From the NCBI RefSeq assembly GCF_017813365.1, contig NZ_JAGIZA010000010.1, positions 1 to 64,000 of the forward strand: 64,000 nt of DNA. Reading direction: 5' to 3'. This document shows, piece after piece, positions 8,287-16,359 of the stretch. Below the pieces are notes generated by a model. It saw only the letters and a program-made list of their open reading frames with translations. It ran no database searches and was not told the DNA's origin. Both the position numbers and the translations under genes were made by a program. This stretch comes from Roseomonas indoligenes. Lineage in GTDB: Bacteria; Pseudomonadota; Alphaproteobacteria; Acetobacterales; Acetobacteraceae. The first letter of the stretch is position 1, and the number at the start of each line of letters is the position of its first letter.

Positions 8287-9237
8287 ATGCCGCAAGACCC
8301 CCGCCTGGATCCCGAAATGGCCGCCTTCACGGCGATGATGGCCGAGCGTGCGGCGGGCTATCCGCCGCAGCGGCTGGAGCGCCCCCTGGATGCCTCCCGC
8401 GCCGTGAACGACGCGCTGAACATGACCCTGTTCAGCCCCGAGCCCCGCATGGCCGAGAGTGTCGACCGCTGGGTGCTGGCGAATGGCCGCCGGGTGCTGT
8501 GCCGCCTGCACCGCCCCCGCACGGACACCCCTCTGCCGGTGCTGGTGTACCTGCATGGCGGCGGCTGGGTGTGGAACAGCGTGGACACGCATGACCCGCT
8601 GATGCGCAGCTACGCCGAAGCCGCCGGTTGTGCCGTGGTCGGCCCGGACTACGCGCTGAGCCCCGAGGCGGCCTTCCCCCAGGCGCTGGAGGAGATGGCG
8701 GCGGTGGTGCGCTGGCTGGCCGCGCATGGTGGGGAGTGGGGGCTGGACGCTTCGCGCATCGTGCTGGGCGGGGATTCGGCGGGCGCCAATGTGGCGTTGG
8801 GCGCGGCGCTGCTGCTGCGGCAGACCGATCCTGCCCTCACGCTTCGCGGTTTGCTGCTGAACTACGGCGTCTTCGACGACCGCATGGCCACCCCCAGCTA
8901 CGCCGAATTCGCCGACGGCTACGGGCTGACAGCGGAGCGGATGCGCTTCTACTGGGACTGCTACGCACCCCGCCTGGCGGACCGGGCCTCGCCCTTCGCG
9001 GCGCCCATCCGCGCCGACCTTCGCGGCCTGCCACCCTGCCTGGTGCACATCGCGGAACTGGACGTGCTGCGCGACGAGAACCGCGACATGGTCCGCGCCC
9101 TGCGCGACGCCGGGGTCGCCGTGGAGGACGCGACCTTTCCCGGCACGCTGCACGGCTTCCTCCGCGCGCGGAACCATGTCTCGGCGGCACGGCGCTCGAT
9201 CGCGGCGGCGTCGGACTGGCTGCGGCGGACGGCCTGA
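8287..9237 (+). CDS. Alpha/beta hydrolase, HSL-type esterase
   Basis: A 316-residue hydrolase of the hormone-sensitive-lipase family. It shows the oxyanion motif HGGGW (90-94), the nucleophile elbow GDSAG with Ser164, an acid in ELDVLRDEN (Asp259) and His289 in LHGF. These enzymes cleave short-chain esters. The ATG at 8287 was chosen because the frame upstream runs through the tRNA-Arg gene and has no protein character. No signal peptide, so cytoplasmic. It appears monocistronic. Confidence 0.88.
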   Translation: MPQDPRLDPEMAAFTAMMAERAAGYPPQRLERPLDASRAVNDALNMTLFSPEPRMAESVDRWVLANGRRVLCRLHRPRTDTPLPVLVYLHGGGWVWNSVDTHDPLMRSYAEAAGCAVVGPDYALSPEAAFPQALEEMAAVVRWLAAHGGEWGLDASRIVLGGDSAGANVALGAALLLRQTDPALTLRGLLLNYGVFDDRMATPSYAEFADGYGLTAERMRFYWDCYAPRLADRASPFAAPIRADLRGLPPCLVHIAELDVLRDENRDMVRALRDAGVAVEDATFPGTLHGFLRARNHVSAARRSIAAASDWLRRTA

Positions 9238-9280
9238 AAGGTCCGGCACCAGGAGCCTGAGGCTCCTGGACCGCATCGGA

Positions 9281-10102
9281 TCAGGGAGTGCCGGCGACGG
9301 GAACCTCGTCGGTCTGCACGGCAAAGGTGCTGAGCAGGTTCGGCCCGAAGGTGGTGGTAATTGCCACGTCCGTGGCATCCCGCCCGCGCGCCAGGAGGAT
9401 CCGGCCGATCCGCGGCACGTTGTTGCGGGCATCGAACACGTGCCAGGCACCGCCGAGATAGACTTCGAACCAGGCGGCAAAGTCGGGCACGCCCCAGGGC
9501 GGCGGCGTGCCCATGTCGCCGAGATAGCCCGTGCAGTAGCGGGCGGGGATGTTCAGGCAGCGGCAGAAGGTGATCGCCAGGTGCGCGTAGTCGCGGCAGA
9601 CGCCCGTCCCCTCATGGTAGGCCTCGGACGCGGTGCGGGTGGAGCGTGCGGCCTGGTAATCGAAGGCGATGTGCTCGTGCACGTAGTCGCAGATCGCCTG
9701 CACCCGGTCCCAGCCGGGCGCGAGGTGGCCGAAAAGCCGGAAGGCCGTCGCGGACATCAGGTCCGTCTCGCAGTACCGGCTGCCGAGCAGAAACCCGACC
9801 GCCTCGTCCGGCAGGTCTTCCACCCGATGCTGGATCGCGCCGGGGCTCAGCTTGTCAGGCAGGCCGGTGTCGCGGACCAGGGCGCTGCTGGAGAGGGTGA
9901 ACTGGCCGGGCGGCGCGAGGAGGCGCGTTCCGACATTGCCGAAATTGTCCCGGTACGCGGCCGCCTTCACGGGCGGATCGAAGACGGGGGCTTCGGCCAC
10001 GAGGATGTCGTCCATACGGCTCGGATGTATGGTCAGCATCAGGATCATGGGCGTGACTTGGGGGAGCTCGAAGACGAGCTTGTACCCGACCTGGATGTGC
10101 AA
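9281..10102 (-). CDS. Transglutaminase-like cysteine protease family protein
   Basis: The protein has a bacterial transglutaminase-like N-terminal domain (HIQVGYKLVFE, LTIHPSR) followed by a papain-like core with Cys169 in GTGVCRDYAH, His221 in AWHVFDARNN and Asp224, the usual triad. Family members act as peptidases or amidases; the substrate is unknown. The start is placed at a TTG (10100-10102) because homologues begin about there; an ATG at 10198 in the same frame would add 32 residues of unremarkable sequence. With the TTG start the length is 273 residues. Confidence 0.8.
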   Translation of the reverse strand: MHIQVGYKLVFELPQVTPMILMLTIHPSRMDDILVAEAPVFDPPVKAAAYRDNFGNVGTRLLAPPGQFTLSSSALVRDTGLPDKLSPGAIQHRVEDLPDEAVGFLLGSRYCETDLMSATAFRLFGHLAPGWDRVQAICDYVHEHIAFDYQAARSTRTASEAYHEGTGVCRDYAHLAITFCRCLNIPARYCTGYLGDMGTPPPWGVPDFAAWFEVYLGGAWHVFDARNNVPRIGRILLARGRDATDVAITTTFGPNLLSTFAVQTDEVPVAGTP

Positions 10103-10447
10103 TTTGGGTCTTTCACATGGCTTGACCGCGCAGGTTCTGCGAGACACGGGCGCGGGCAACGCGTCGGCACGGGCGTAGATTTCGTTTAGCCCGATCACCG
10201 GGCCTGCGTCGAAGACTTTAGAGGCAGGCTTGTCCGGCTGCGGGGCGGCAGCCTGTCGGGCCGGTCATTCGGCCGCGACAACGGCGGCTGAGAAATGCCG
10301 GTCCTGTTGGGGCTCGATCCCGACTTCTATTTGTCCCGTGGATTGCAGGCATCCACCACCTGCGTTGGAGTTCGCGGTCACCCAGGGTCATCTTCTGGTC
10401 AAGGGAGAGCGGCACCCCGCCGCCCCATCCACCCAGGACATGCCATC
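10103..10447. other. Divergent intergenic region, no gene seen
   Basis: This stretch separates the leftward transglutaminase gene from the rightward small secreted protein. The part up to 10198 may belong to a longer transglutaminase N-terminus. I see no convincing -35/-10 pair, operator or RNA gene; AGGA at 10434-10437 is the ribosome site of the downstream gene. Confidence 0.4.
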
Positions 10448-10666
10448 ATGATGAACTTCCGCACCCTCGCCCTCGCCGCCGCGCTGATCGGCTCCCTCGC
10501 CGCCCCGGCCTTCGCCGACCAGGACCGCGTGCCCGAGGGCGCCACCGCCTCCCGCCGCTGGACCGCCGCCGAGAGCCGCACTCCGCTCGCCAGCCCCGCC
10601 GCCAACCCCCAGCAGAATTTCCTGGCGCTGAGCGGTGCGACCGGCGGCTTCGGCCAGCACAGCTAA
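10448..10666 (+). CDS. Small secreted protein, hypothetical
   Basis: A 72-residue protein with a clear signal peptide ([20 protein letters not shown], likely cleaved after Ala23) and a short, low-complexity mature part of about 49 residues without Cys. Two adjacent ATGs (10448, 10451) can serve as start, after AGGA. Directly downstream are a short hairpin and a strong terminator, so it is a single-gene transcript. The fold and role are not recognised. Confidence 0.7.
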   Translation: MMNFRTLALAAALIGSLAAPAFADQDRVPEGATASRRWTAAESRTPLASPAANPQQNFLALSGATGGFGQHS

Positions 10667-10703
10667 TTCAGGAGCCCAGGCGAGGCCTGGGCCTTTGGTC
10701 CGA

Positions 10704-10743
10704 GAGGGGCCGCCGGAGACGTCCGGCGGCCCCTCTTCCGTTT
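10704..10743 (+). terminator. Strong intrinsic terminator
   Basis: A perfect 14-bp stem (GAGGGGCCGCCGGA with its complement), a GACG loop and a TTCCGTTT tail lie 38 bases after the small secreted protein gene. A second 7-bp hairpin (CCCAGGC/GCCTGGG) lies just before it. Confidence 0.8.
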
Positions 10744-10812
10744 CAGGCCGGACAGAGAATCCCGTTTGCCCGCGATCCGGCCAGTGGCTGCGGGCCTGGA
10801 GAAAGCCGCGCC

Positions 10813-11790
10813 TCAGAACCCCGGCGGCCGCCGCCGGAACCGCTCCACAGCGGAGACCAGCGCGGTTCGCACGCCCGGTTCGAGGGCGGAGTGCCCGGCA
10901 TCCGGCACCACGGTGAGCCGCGCCATGGGCCAGGCCTCCGCGAGCTCGAAGGCGGAAGTGGGCGGGCAGACCATGTCGTAGCGGCCCTGGACGATCTCGG
11001 CCGGCACATGGGCAAGGCGGTCCATGCGGGCCAGCAGGCCTTCGGGCGGCAGGAAGAGATCGTGGGCGAAGTAGTGCGCCTCGATCCGGGCGAGGCCGAG
11101 AGCGGAACGGTCCTGCGCGAAGGATGCGACCGTCTCCGGGCTTGGCAGCAGGGTGCTGCACAGGCCCTCGTAGTTGCTCCAGGACCGGGCGGCTGCGAGG
11201 TGCACCGCCGGGTCCGGGTCCGTCAGGCGGCGAAGATAGGCGGTGAGGAGATCGCCCCGCTCCGCCGGCGGCACATGCTCCGCGAAGGAGGCCCAGGCAT
11301 CGGGAAAGACGCGCCGCAGGCCGTAGAGGAACCAGTCCACCTCGTCCGCGCGGCCGAGGAACACGCCGCGCAGCACGCAGCCCGCCACGCGGTCCGGATG
11401 CGCCTGGGCATAGGCCAGGGCGAGGGTGGAGCCCCAGGAGCCGCCGAAGAGCAGCCAGCGGTCGATCCCGAGGAAGCGGCGCAGCGTCTCGATATCCTCC
11501 ACTAGCTTCGGGGTGGAGTTGTCGCGCAGCTCGCCCAGGGGACGGGACCGGCCGGCGCCGCGCTGGTCGAAGATCACCACGCGCCAGTGCAGCGGGTCGA
11601 AGAAGCGGCGGTGGACGGCGCCCGCCCCGGCGCCCGGGCCGCCGTGCAGGAAAAGCACGGGCTGGCCCCGCGGGTTCCCGACCTGCTCCCAGTACATGAC
11701 GTGCGCGGGCCCGCCCGCCCCGGAGTGGGAAAGGGGGAGAAGGCCCGTCTCATAGGGCGCGATGTCGGGGAAAAGGTCGCCACGCGGCAT
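10813..11790 (-). CDS. pip: Proline iminopeptidase
   Basis: A 325-residue alpha/beta hydrolase of peptidase family S33, which removes N-terminal proline from peptides in the cytoplasm. Seen are the oxyanion motif HGGPG (49-53), DQRGAGRS (75-82), the nucleophile Ser118 in GGSWGS, and the acid and His in VQGRYDMVCP and DAGHS. The start at Met 11790 (MPRGDLFPDI) fits the family; an in-frame ATG 12 codons upstream is less likely. Length matches the usual 310-330 residues. Confidence 0.92.
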   Translation of the reverse strand: MPRGDLFPDIAPYETGLLPLSHSGAGGPAHVMYWEQVGNPRGQPVLFLHGGPGAGAGAVHRRFFDPLHWRVVIFDQRGAGRSRPLGELRDNSTPKLVEDIETLRRFLGIDRWLLFGGSWGSTLALAYAQAHPDRVAGCVLRGVFLGRADEVDWFLYGLRRVFPDAWASFAEHVPPAERGDLLTAYLRRLTDPDPAVHLAAARSWSNYEGLCSTLLPSPETVASFAQDRSALGLARIEAHYFAHDLFLPPEGLLARMDRLAHVPAEIVQGRYDMVCPPTSAFELAEAWPMARLTVVPDAGHSALEPGVRTALVSAVERFRRRPPGF

Positions 11791-11918
11791 GGGCCCTGTT
11801 TGGCGCATGGCGCGGGCGGGATGCAACGGGGCTGCCAGGGGGTTGCGGGTGCAACCCCGGCGTTTTCCCGCGCGCGCGCCCTTCGCGCGGCGCCCTCCAG
11901 CGCCTATTTTGGAGGATC

Positions 11919-12710
11919 ATGTCCCGCCCCACCCCTGGCCCTCCCGTTGGCCGCAACGGTCCGCAGCCCGCCTCCCGCGCGGGTGGGTCCCGCAGCGCCG
12001 ACGTGCGCTGCGCCGTCTGCGGCACGGAGAGCCGGCAGTCCCGTTTCCGCCCCGTGCCGCCGGAGGGGGCGCCGGACCTCGACCTGCGCCCGGGCGAGCC
12101 GCTGCGGGGCACCATGGCCGCCTGGCTGCAGCAGTGCCCGCATTGCGGCTACGTGGCGCCGGAGATCGCGCGCGCCCATCCCGCGGTGATCGAGGCGGTG
12201 GGCACCGCGCCCTTCCGCGCTCTGATCGCCGATGCGACCCACCCGCCGCTGAGCCGCCGCTTCCTCGCCTATGCCTATGTGCTGGAGGAGACGGGAGCGC
12301 TGCACGCGGCGGCGGAGGCCACGCTGCAGGCGGCCTGGGCGGCCGACGACGCCCGCAAGCCGGAACTGGCCCGCGCCTGGCGGGGGGAGGCGGTGGCGCT
12401 GTGGCGCGCCGGCCCGCCGCTGGACACGGAGCAGACGGTGCGCGTGGTGGACGCGCTTCGGCGTTCCGAAAACTTCGAAGATGCGGGCGCCACGGCGGAG
12501 CAGCTGGCCGCATCGCACCCGCCGGAGGCGGTGGCGGGGGTGATCGCGCTGGAGCAGCGGTTGATCGCGCTGCGGGATTCCGGCCGCCACACGGTGGCCA
12601 GCGCCTTGCCGCCCCCTGCGCGGCGGCCGCACGCCACCCAGTCCAACATCGCCCGCAGGGACGGGGCGGGATGGTGGGAGCGGCTTCGTCGGATCTTCCG
12701 GCGGAAATAG
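11919..12710 (+). CDS. Zinc-ribbon, helical-repeat protein (DUF2225-like)
   Basis: A 263-residue protein. After a Pro/Arg-rich lead of about 25 residues it has two CxxC knuckles (CAVC near 31-34 and CPHC near 73-76), followed by an alanine-rich helical region that looks like tetratricopeptide-type repeats (LAYAYVLEETGALHAAAEAT). This order, zinc ribbon then helical repeats, resembles DUF2225 proteins, but the match is by eye. No signal peptide or membrane segment. The C-terminus is basic (RLRRIFRRK). Confidence 0.65.
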   Translation: MSRPTPGPPVGRNGPQPASRAGGSRSADVRCAVCGTESRQSRFRPVPPEGAPDLDLRPGEPLRGTMAAWLQQCPHCGYVAPEIARAHPAVIEAVGTAPFRALIADATHPPLSRRFLAYAYVLEETGALHAAAEATLQAAWAADDARKPELARAWRGEAVALWRAGPPLDTEQTVRVVDALRRSENFEDAGATAEQLAASHPPEAVAGVIALEQRLIALRDSGRHTVASALPPPARRPHATQSNIARRDGAGWWERLRRIFRRK

Positions 12711-12748
12711 CGCCGTTTTCCACCTTGCGACGGCTTCATCGGGATGCT

Positions 12749-12769
12749 CTACGTTATGTTATAACGTAG
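12749..12769 (+). promoter_or_regulatory. Zur operator upstream of znuA-like gene
   Basis: A 21-base inverted repeat with perfect 9-base arms, CTACGTTAT and ATAACGTAG, around GTT. The AT-rich ATGTTATAAC-type core in otherwise GC-rich DNA matches known alphaproteobacterial Zur boxes. It contains TATAAC (12760-12765), a good -10 element, so Zur would block RNA polymerase directly. Confidence 0.8.
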
Positions 12770-12779
12770 TGAGTTCCTG

Positions 12780-13700
12780 ATGCAGCGCCGCATGCTCCTC
12801 GCCGCCACCCTGGCACTTCCCGCCATCCGCACCGCGGCGGCGCAGTCTGCCCTGCCGGTCGTGGCGAGTTTCTCCATCCTCGGCGACATGGTGCGGCAGG
12901 TGGCAGGGGAGCGGCCGCTCGCCCTTTCCGTTCTTGTCGGGCCGGACGGGGACGCGCACGATTTCCAGCCCCGGCCTTCCGACGCCGAAGGACTGCGCGC
13001 CGCCGCGCTGCTGGTCCGCAACGGGCTGGGCTACGACGACTGGCTGAACCGGCTGGTCGGCGCGGCGGGGTTCCGGGGCGTCGGTACGACGGCGGCCGAA
13101 GGGGCGGCCACCCGCGCCGCGGGAGCGGGAGGGCACGCGCATGGCGGGCGGAACGGGGCTTCCCGCGCGCCCGATCCCCATGCCTGGGGCGACCCGCGCA
13201 ACGGCCGGATCTACGCCCGCAACATCGCGGCCGGGCTCGCGGCGGCGGATCCGGGGAATGCCGCGCTCTATGCCCGCAATGCGGAGGCCTTCTCTGCCCG
13301 CTTGGCGGCGCTGGACGCCGAGGTGAGGGCGGCGGTGGGCACGGTGCCGGAGGCGAGGCGCCGGGTGATCACCAGCCATGATGCCTTCGGCTACTACGGC
13401 GACGCCTACGGCATCACCTTCCTGGCGCCGCAGGGAATGAGCACCCATTCCGAGGCCTCGGCCTCCGGCGTGGCCCGGCTGATCCGCCAGGTTCGGGCCG
13501 AGGGCATCACCGCGGTCTTCCTTGAGAACATGGCCGAGGGCACGACGCTTGAGCGCCTCTCGCGGGAGGCGGGGGTGCGGGTGCGCGGGCGGCTCTACTC
13601 CGATGCCCTCTCCCCGCCGGGTGGTCCGGCCGCGACCTATGAGACCCTGATCCGCCACAACACGGACCTGCTCGTGCCGGCCATGCGCGGCGAGGGGTAG
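12780..13700 (+). CDS. znuA: Zinc ABC transporter substrate-binding protein, ZnuA-like
   Basis: A 306-residue cluster A-I metal-binding protein with a Tat-like or Sec signal (RRMLLAATLALPA). The metal ligands are visible as His60 (DAHDFQP), His134 (DPHAW), His200 (ITSHDAFGYY) and Asp275 (YSDAL). A short His-bearing loop lies at 119-121 instead of the long acidic His loop of many ZnuA proteins. It would deliver zinc to a periplasm-facing ABC permease, but no permease or ATPase gene is next to it. The Zur box sits ten bases before the ATG, and no clear Shine-Dalgarno fits between, so the mRNA may be nearly leaderless. Confidence 0.88.
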   Translation: MQRRMLLAATLALPAIRTAAAQSALPVVASFSILGDMVRQVAGERPLALSVLVGPDGDAHDFQPRPSDAEGLRAAALLVRNGLGYDDWLNRLVGAAGFRGVGTTAAEGAATRAAGAGGHAHGGRNGASRAPDPHAWGDPRNGRIYARNIAAGLAAADPGNAALYARNAEAFSARLAALDAEVRAAVGTVPEARRRVITSHDAFGYYGDAYGITFLAPQGMSTHSEASASGVARLIRQVRAEGITAVFLENMAEGTTLERLSREAGVRVRGRLYSDALSPPGGPAATYETLIRHNTDLLVPAMRGEG

Positions 13701-13770
13701 CTGGCCGCCTCGGAAGGCGGAGGCAGCACCGGCCGGCGTTCCATCGGGGGATGAGCAGGCGGGCGGAAAG

Positions 13771-13790
13771 TTACGTTATTACATTACGTT
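13771..13790 (+). promoter_or_regulatory. Zur operator upstream of znuD-like gene
   Basis: TTACGTTATTACATTACGTT is an imperfect palindrome sharing TACGTTAT and the ACGT outer arms with the box at 12749-12769. It lies 47 bases before the TonB-receptor start and includes TACATT as a possible -10. Zinc-dependent repression by Zur is inferred. Confidence 0.7.
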
Positions 13791-13837
13791 CTCTTCGGTG
13801 CCGACCTTCTGGCGGGCGCCGGGATGCAGAGGGTTCC

Positions 13838-16003
13838 ATGACGATCTCACACCGCGCAGCACTCCTGGCCACCGTCGCGGGGCTTGCCTGGATCGGGACA
13901 GGGAAGGTGGCGCCGGCGCAGGAGGCGGCACCGGCAGCCGTGCCTTCGACCGCCACGGCGCCAGTCTCCATCCCATCCGTCTCGGTCACGGCCAGCCCGA
14001 TCGACACGGACCAGCTCGGCAGCTTCCTGCCGGTGACGACACTCGATCAGCAGCAGATCACGGCCGGGCCCGCCCGCAACCTCGGCGACGTGCTGTTCAC
14101 GGAGCCGGGGATCACCGCCAGCACCTTCGCCCCCGGCGCCAGCCGGCCCATCATCCGCGGCCTGGAGGGTGTCCGCGTCCGGCTGCAGGAGAACGGCTTC
14201 CTCTCCGGCGACGTTTCCACCCTCGGGGAGGACCATGTCGTGCCGCTGGACCCGCTCTCGGCGGAGCGGATCGAGGTGGTGCGCGGCCCGGCCTCCCTGC
14301 GTTGGGGATCGCAGGCGATCGGCGGCGTGGTGAACGTCATCAACAACCGCATCCCCACCACCCTGCCGGACCGGGCCGTGCAGGGCCGCGTCTCCGGCGG
14401 CTGGAACAGCGGCACCCGCGGCTGGGATGGGGTGGGCACCACCGATGTCCGCGTGGGCAACTGGGTGGCGCATTTCGACGCCTTCGGCCGCTACGACAGC
14501 GACTACCGCATCCCCGGCGGCCGCCGGCAGGAGAACAGCGGCGTGCGGACGGACGGCAAGTCCGCCGGCCTTAGCTACATCTTCGACCAGGGCTTCATCG
14601 GCACCTCGGTCTCCCATTTCCGCAGCCTCTACGAGATCCCCGGCGGGGAGGAGGCCGAGGCCCGCACCGCGATCCGCGCGGAGCAGCTCCGCTGGTCCAG
14701 CCGCGGCGAGTATCGCCCAGGCAGCGGCCCCATCCAGCGCATCAGCGGCTGGCTCGGCTTCACCACCTATCACCACGAGGAGATCGGGGCGGAGCACGAC
14801 CACGATCATGACCACGACCATGGCGAGGAGGAGATCGACCCCGCGGGCGGCCGCGTGGTCCATGGCGGGTTCCGCAACCGCAGCTGGGACGCCCGGCTGG
14901 AACTGCAGCACGTTCCCATCAGCACGGGCATCGGCCCGCTGAACGGCACTTTCGGGTTCTCCTTCGAGCAGGAGCGGCTGCGGACAATCGGCGAGTTCCT
15001 GGAATTCCTCCCGCCCGCCCGCACCAACCGCTACGCCGGATATCTGTTCGAGGAGCTGACGCTCACGCCCCGCGTGCGGCTGCAGGCCGCCGGGCGGGCG
15101 GAGTTCGCGCGCATCACCGGCTCCACCGCGAGTTTCCCCGGGGACAACCTGCCCATCGATCCCGACGCGGAACTGGAGAACACGGGACGGTGGCGCAGCT
15201 ACACGCCCTTCAGCGTCAGCCTCGGCGCGCTCTACGACCTGCCCTGGGCGGTGCAGGCGCGCGTGACCGGCCAGTACGTGCAGCGCGCCCCGAGCGCCGC
15301 CGAGCTCTTCTCCCGCGGGGCGCATGATGCCTCCGGCACGTTCGACATCGGCGATCCCGGCCTGCGGAAGGAGCGGGCGGCGACGGCGGAGCTGGGCCTG
15401 GCCCGCACCGCCGGTTCCTTCCGCTTCGACACCAGCGCCTTCTATTCGCACTTCGACGACTTCATCTTCCGCTCCCTCACCGGCAATAGCTGCGGCGAGG
15501 AGTTCGGCTCCTGCGCGGCGGGGACGGGCGGGGAATTCCTCCAGACCGCCTATGGCCAGCGCGATGCCCGCTTCTACGGCGTGGAGGCGAAGGCGGAGAG
15601 GGACCTGTTCCAGCTCTGGGACGGGACCGTGGGCGTCTCTGGCCGGTATGACTTCGTGCGGGCGCAGTTCGAGGGCGGCGGCGGAAACCTGCCGCGCATT
15701 CCGCCGCACCGCCTGGGCGGCGGCGTGTTCTGGCGCGACGGCAGCGCACAGGGCAGCGTGGACTACCTGCACGCCTTCGACCAGAACCGCGTCGGCGAGA
15801 ACGAGACGCCGACCAAGGGCTACGAGCTGCTGAACGCCCGGATCGGCTACACGGCCCGGCTGGACGATCTGCGGAGCGCGAACTTCTCCCTCGTCGGCAC
15901 GAACCTGCTGGACTCCGACATCCGCAACGTCGCCTCCTTCAAGAAGGACGAGGTGCTGCTGCCCGGGCGGACCGTGCGGCTGCTGATGACCGTCTCCTTC
16001 TGA
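13838..16003 (+). CDS. znuD: TonB-dependent zinc receptor, ZnuD-like
   Basis: A 721-residue outer-membrane receptor. It has a signal peptide (about 1-28), a plug domain at about 50-170 (RPIIRGLEGVRVRLQENG, RIEVVRGPASLRWGSQAIGG) and a C-terminal 22-strand barrel ending in Phe (VRLLMTVSF). An extracellular loop at about 312-330 reads HHEEIGAEHDHDHDHDHGEE, the His/Asp-rich hallmark of ZnuD receptors that capture zinc. The ATG at 13838 follows AGAGGG and starts the signal peptide. Together with the Zur box and the adjacent ZnuA-like gene this makes zinc uptake across the outer membrane very likely. Confidence 0.92.
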   Translation: MTISHRAALLATVAGLAWIGTGKVAPAQEAAPAAVPSTATAPVSIPSVSVTASPIDTDQLGSFLPVTTLDQQQITAGPARNLGDVLFTEPGITASTFAPGASRPIIRGLEGVRVRLQENGFLSGDVSTLGEDHVVPLDPLSAERIEVVRGPASLRWGSQAIGGVVNVINNRIPTTLPDRAVQGRVSGGWNSGTRGWDGVGTTDVRVGNWVAHFDAFGRYDSDYRIPGGRRQENSGVRTDGKSAGLSYIFDQGFIGTSVSHFRSLYEIPGGEEAEARTAIRAEQLRWSSRGEYRPGSGPIQRISGWLGFTTYHHEEIGAEHDHDHDHDHGEEEIDPAGGRVVHGGFRNRSWDARLELQHVPISTGIGPLNGTFGFSFEQERLRTIGEFLEFLPPARTNRYAGYLFEELTLTPRVRLQAAGRAEFARITGSTASFPGDNLPIDPDAELENTGRWRSYTPFSVSLGALYDLPWAVQARVTGQYVQRAPSAAELFSRGAHDASGTFDIGDPGLRKERAATAELGLARTAGSFRFDTSAFYSHFDDFIFRSLTGNSCGEEFGSCAAGTGGEFLQTAYGQRDARFYGVEAKAERDLFQLWDGTVGVSGRYDFVRAQFEGGGGNLPRIPPHRLGGGVFWRDGSAQGSVDYLHAFDQNRVGENETPTKGYELLNARIGYTARLDDLRSANFSLVGTNLLDSDIRNVASFKKDEVLLPGRTVRLLMTVSF

Positions 16004-16008
16004 GCCAC

Positions 16009-16039
16009 GGGGCGGCGGGCCCTTCCCAAACGCCGCCCC
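16009..16039 (+). other. Hairpin between znuD-like gene and small genes
   Basis: GGGGCGGCG and CGCCGCCCC form a perfect 9-bp stem with a 13-base loop just after the receptor stop. No T-run follows, so it may protect the receptor mRNA end or attenuate rather than terminate. Confidence 0.4.
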
Positions 16040-16075
16040 GGCCCCAGATGCGCGGCAGTTCAGGGAGTGCCGCGC

Positions 16076-16204
16076 ATGCCTATCTTCGCTTCCCTTGCCC
16101 TGTCGCTGACAGGGCTGAGCATCGGTGTCCCGCTCGGCATGGCCGCGGCGGGCGGGCTTCTCCTCGCCGGCAAGGCGGCGCGGATGGCCGGGGGGCGGAT
16201 GTGA
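16076..16204 (+). CDS. Small membrane protein A (42 aa), hypothetical
   Basis: A 42-residue reading frame: MPIFASLALSLTGL, a Gly/Ala-rich hydrophobic middle and a basic end (GKAARMAGGRM). It looks like one or two short membrane helices separated by Gly-Val-Pro. Its TGA overlaps the ATG of the next small gene by one base, a typical sign of translational coupling, which supports both being real. It lies 72 bases after the ZnuD-like gene on the same strand. No family is recognised. Confidence 0.5.
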   Translation: MPIFASLALSLTGLSIGVPLGMAAAGGLLLAGKAARMAGGRM

Positions 16205-16359
16205 TGCTGCTCAACCCGTTCCGCCCCGCGGTGCTCGGCCTGCACGCCGGTGCGGTGCTGGCGACCCATGTCATGGCCGGCGCCCTTCTGGGCGCGCTGA
16301 CCGTCGCGGCCCTGGCGGGCGCGGCGGGCAGCGTGATGGCGAAGAAGGGGATGCGCTAG
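16204..16359 (+). CDS. Small membrane protein B (51 aa), hypothetical
   Basis: A 51-residue frame starting at the overlapping TGATG. After MLLNPFRPAVLGLHAG it has a long Ala/Gly/Val hydrophobic span with one internal His (ATHVMAGALLGAL) and a basic tail (AKKGMR), consistent with a helical hairpin or one long membrane helix. It follows small protein A and the ZnuD-like gene and may be part of the same Zur-controlled unit. Its end overlaps the stop of the leftward AapJ-like gene by four bases. Confidence 0.5.
   Translation: MLLNPFRPAVLGLHAGAVLATHVMAGALLGALTVAALAGAAGSVMAKKGMR

Noticed and set aside
14790-14825. Short tandem repeat of GACCACGATCAT-type units
   Set aside because: It encodes the His/Asp loop of the ZnuD-like receptor and is explained by the protein; it is neither a CRISPR array nor a regulatory repeat.
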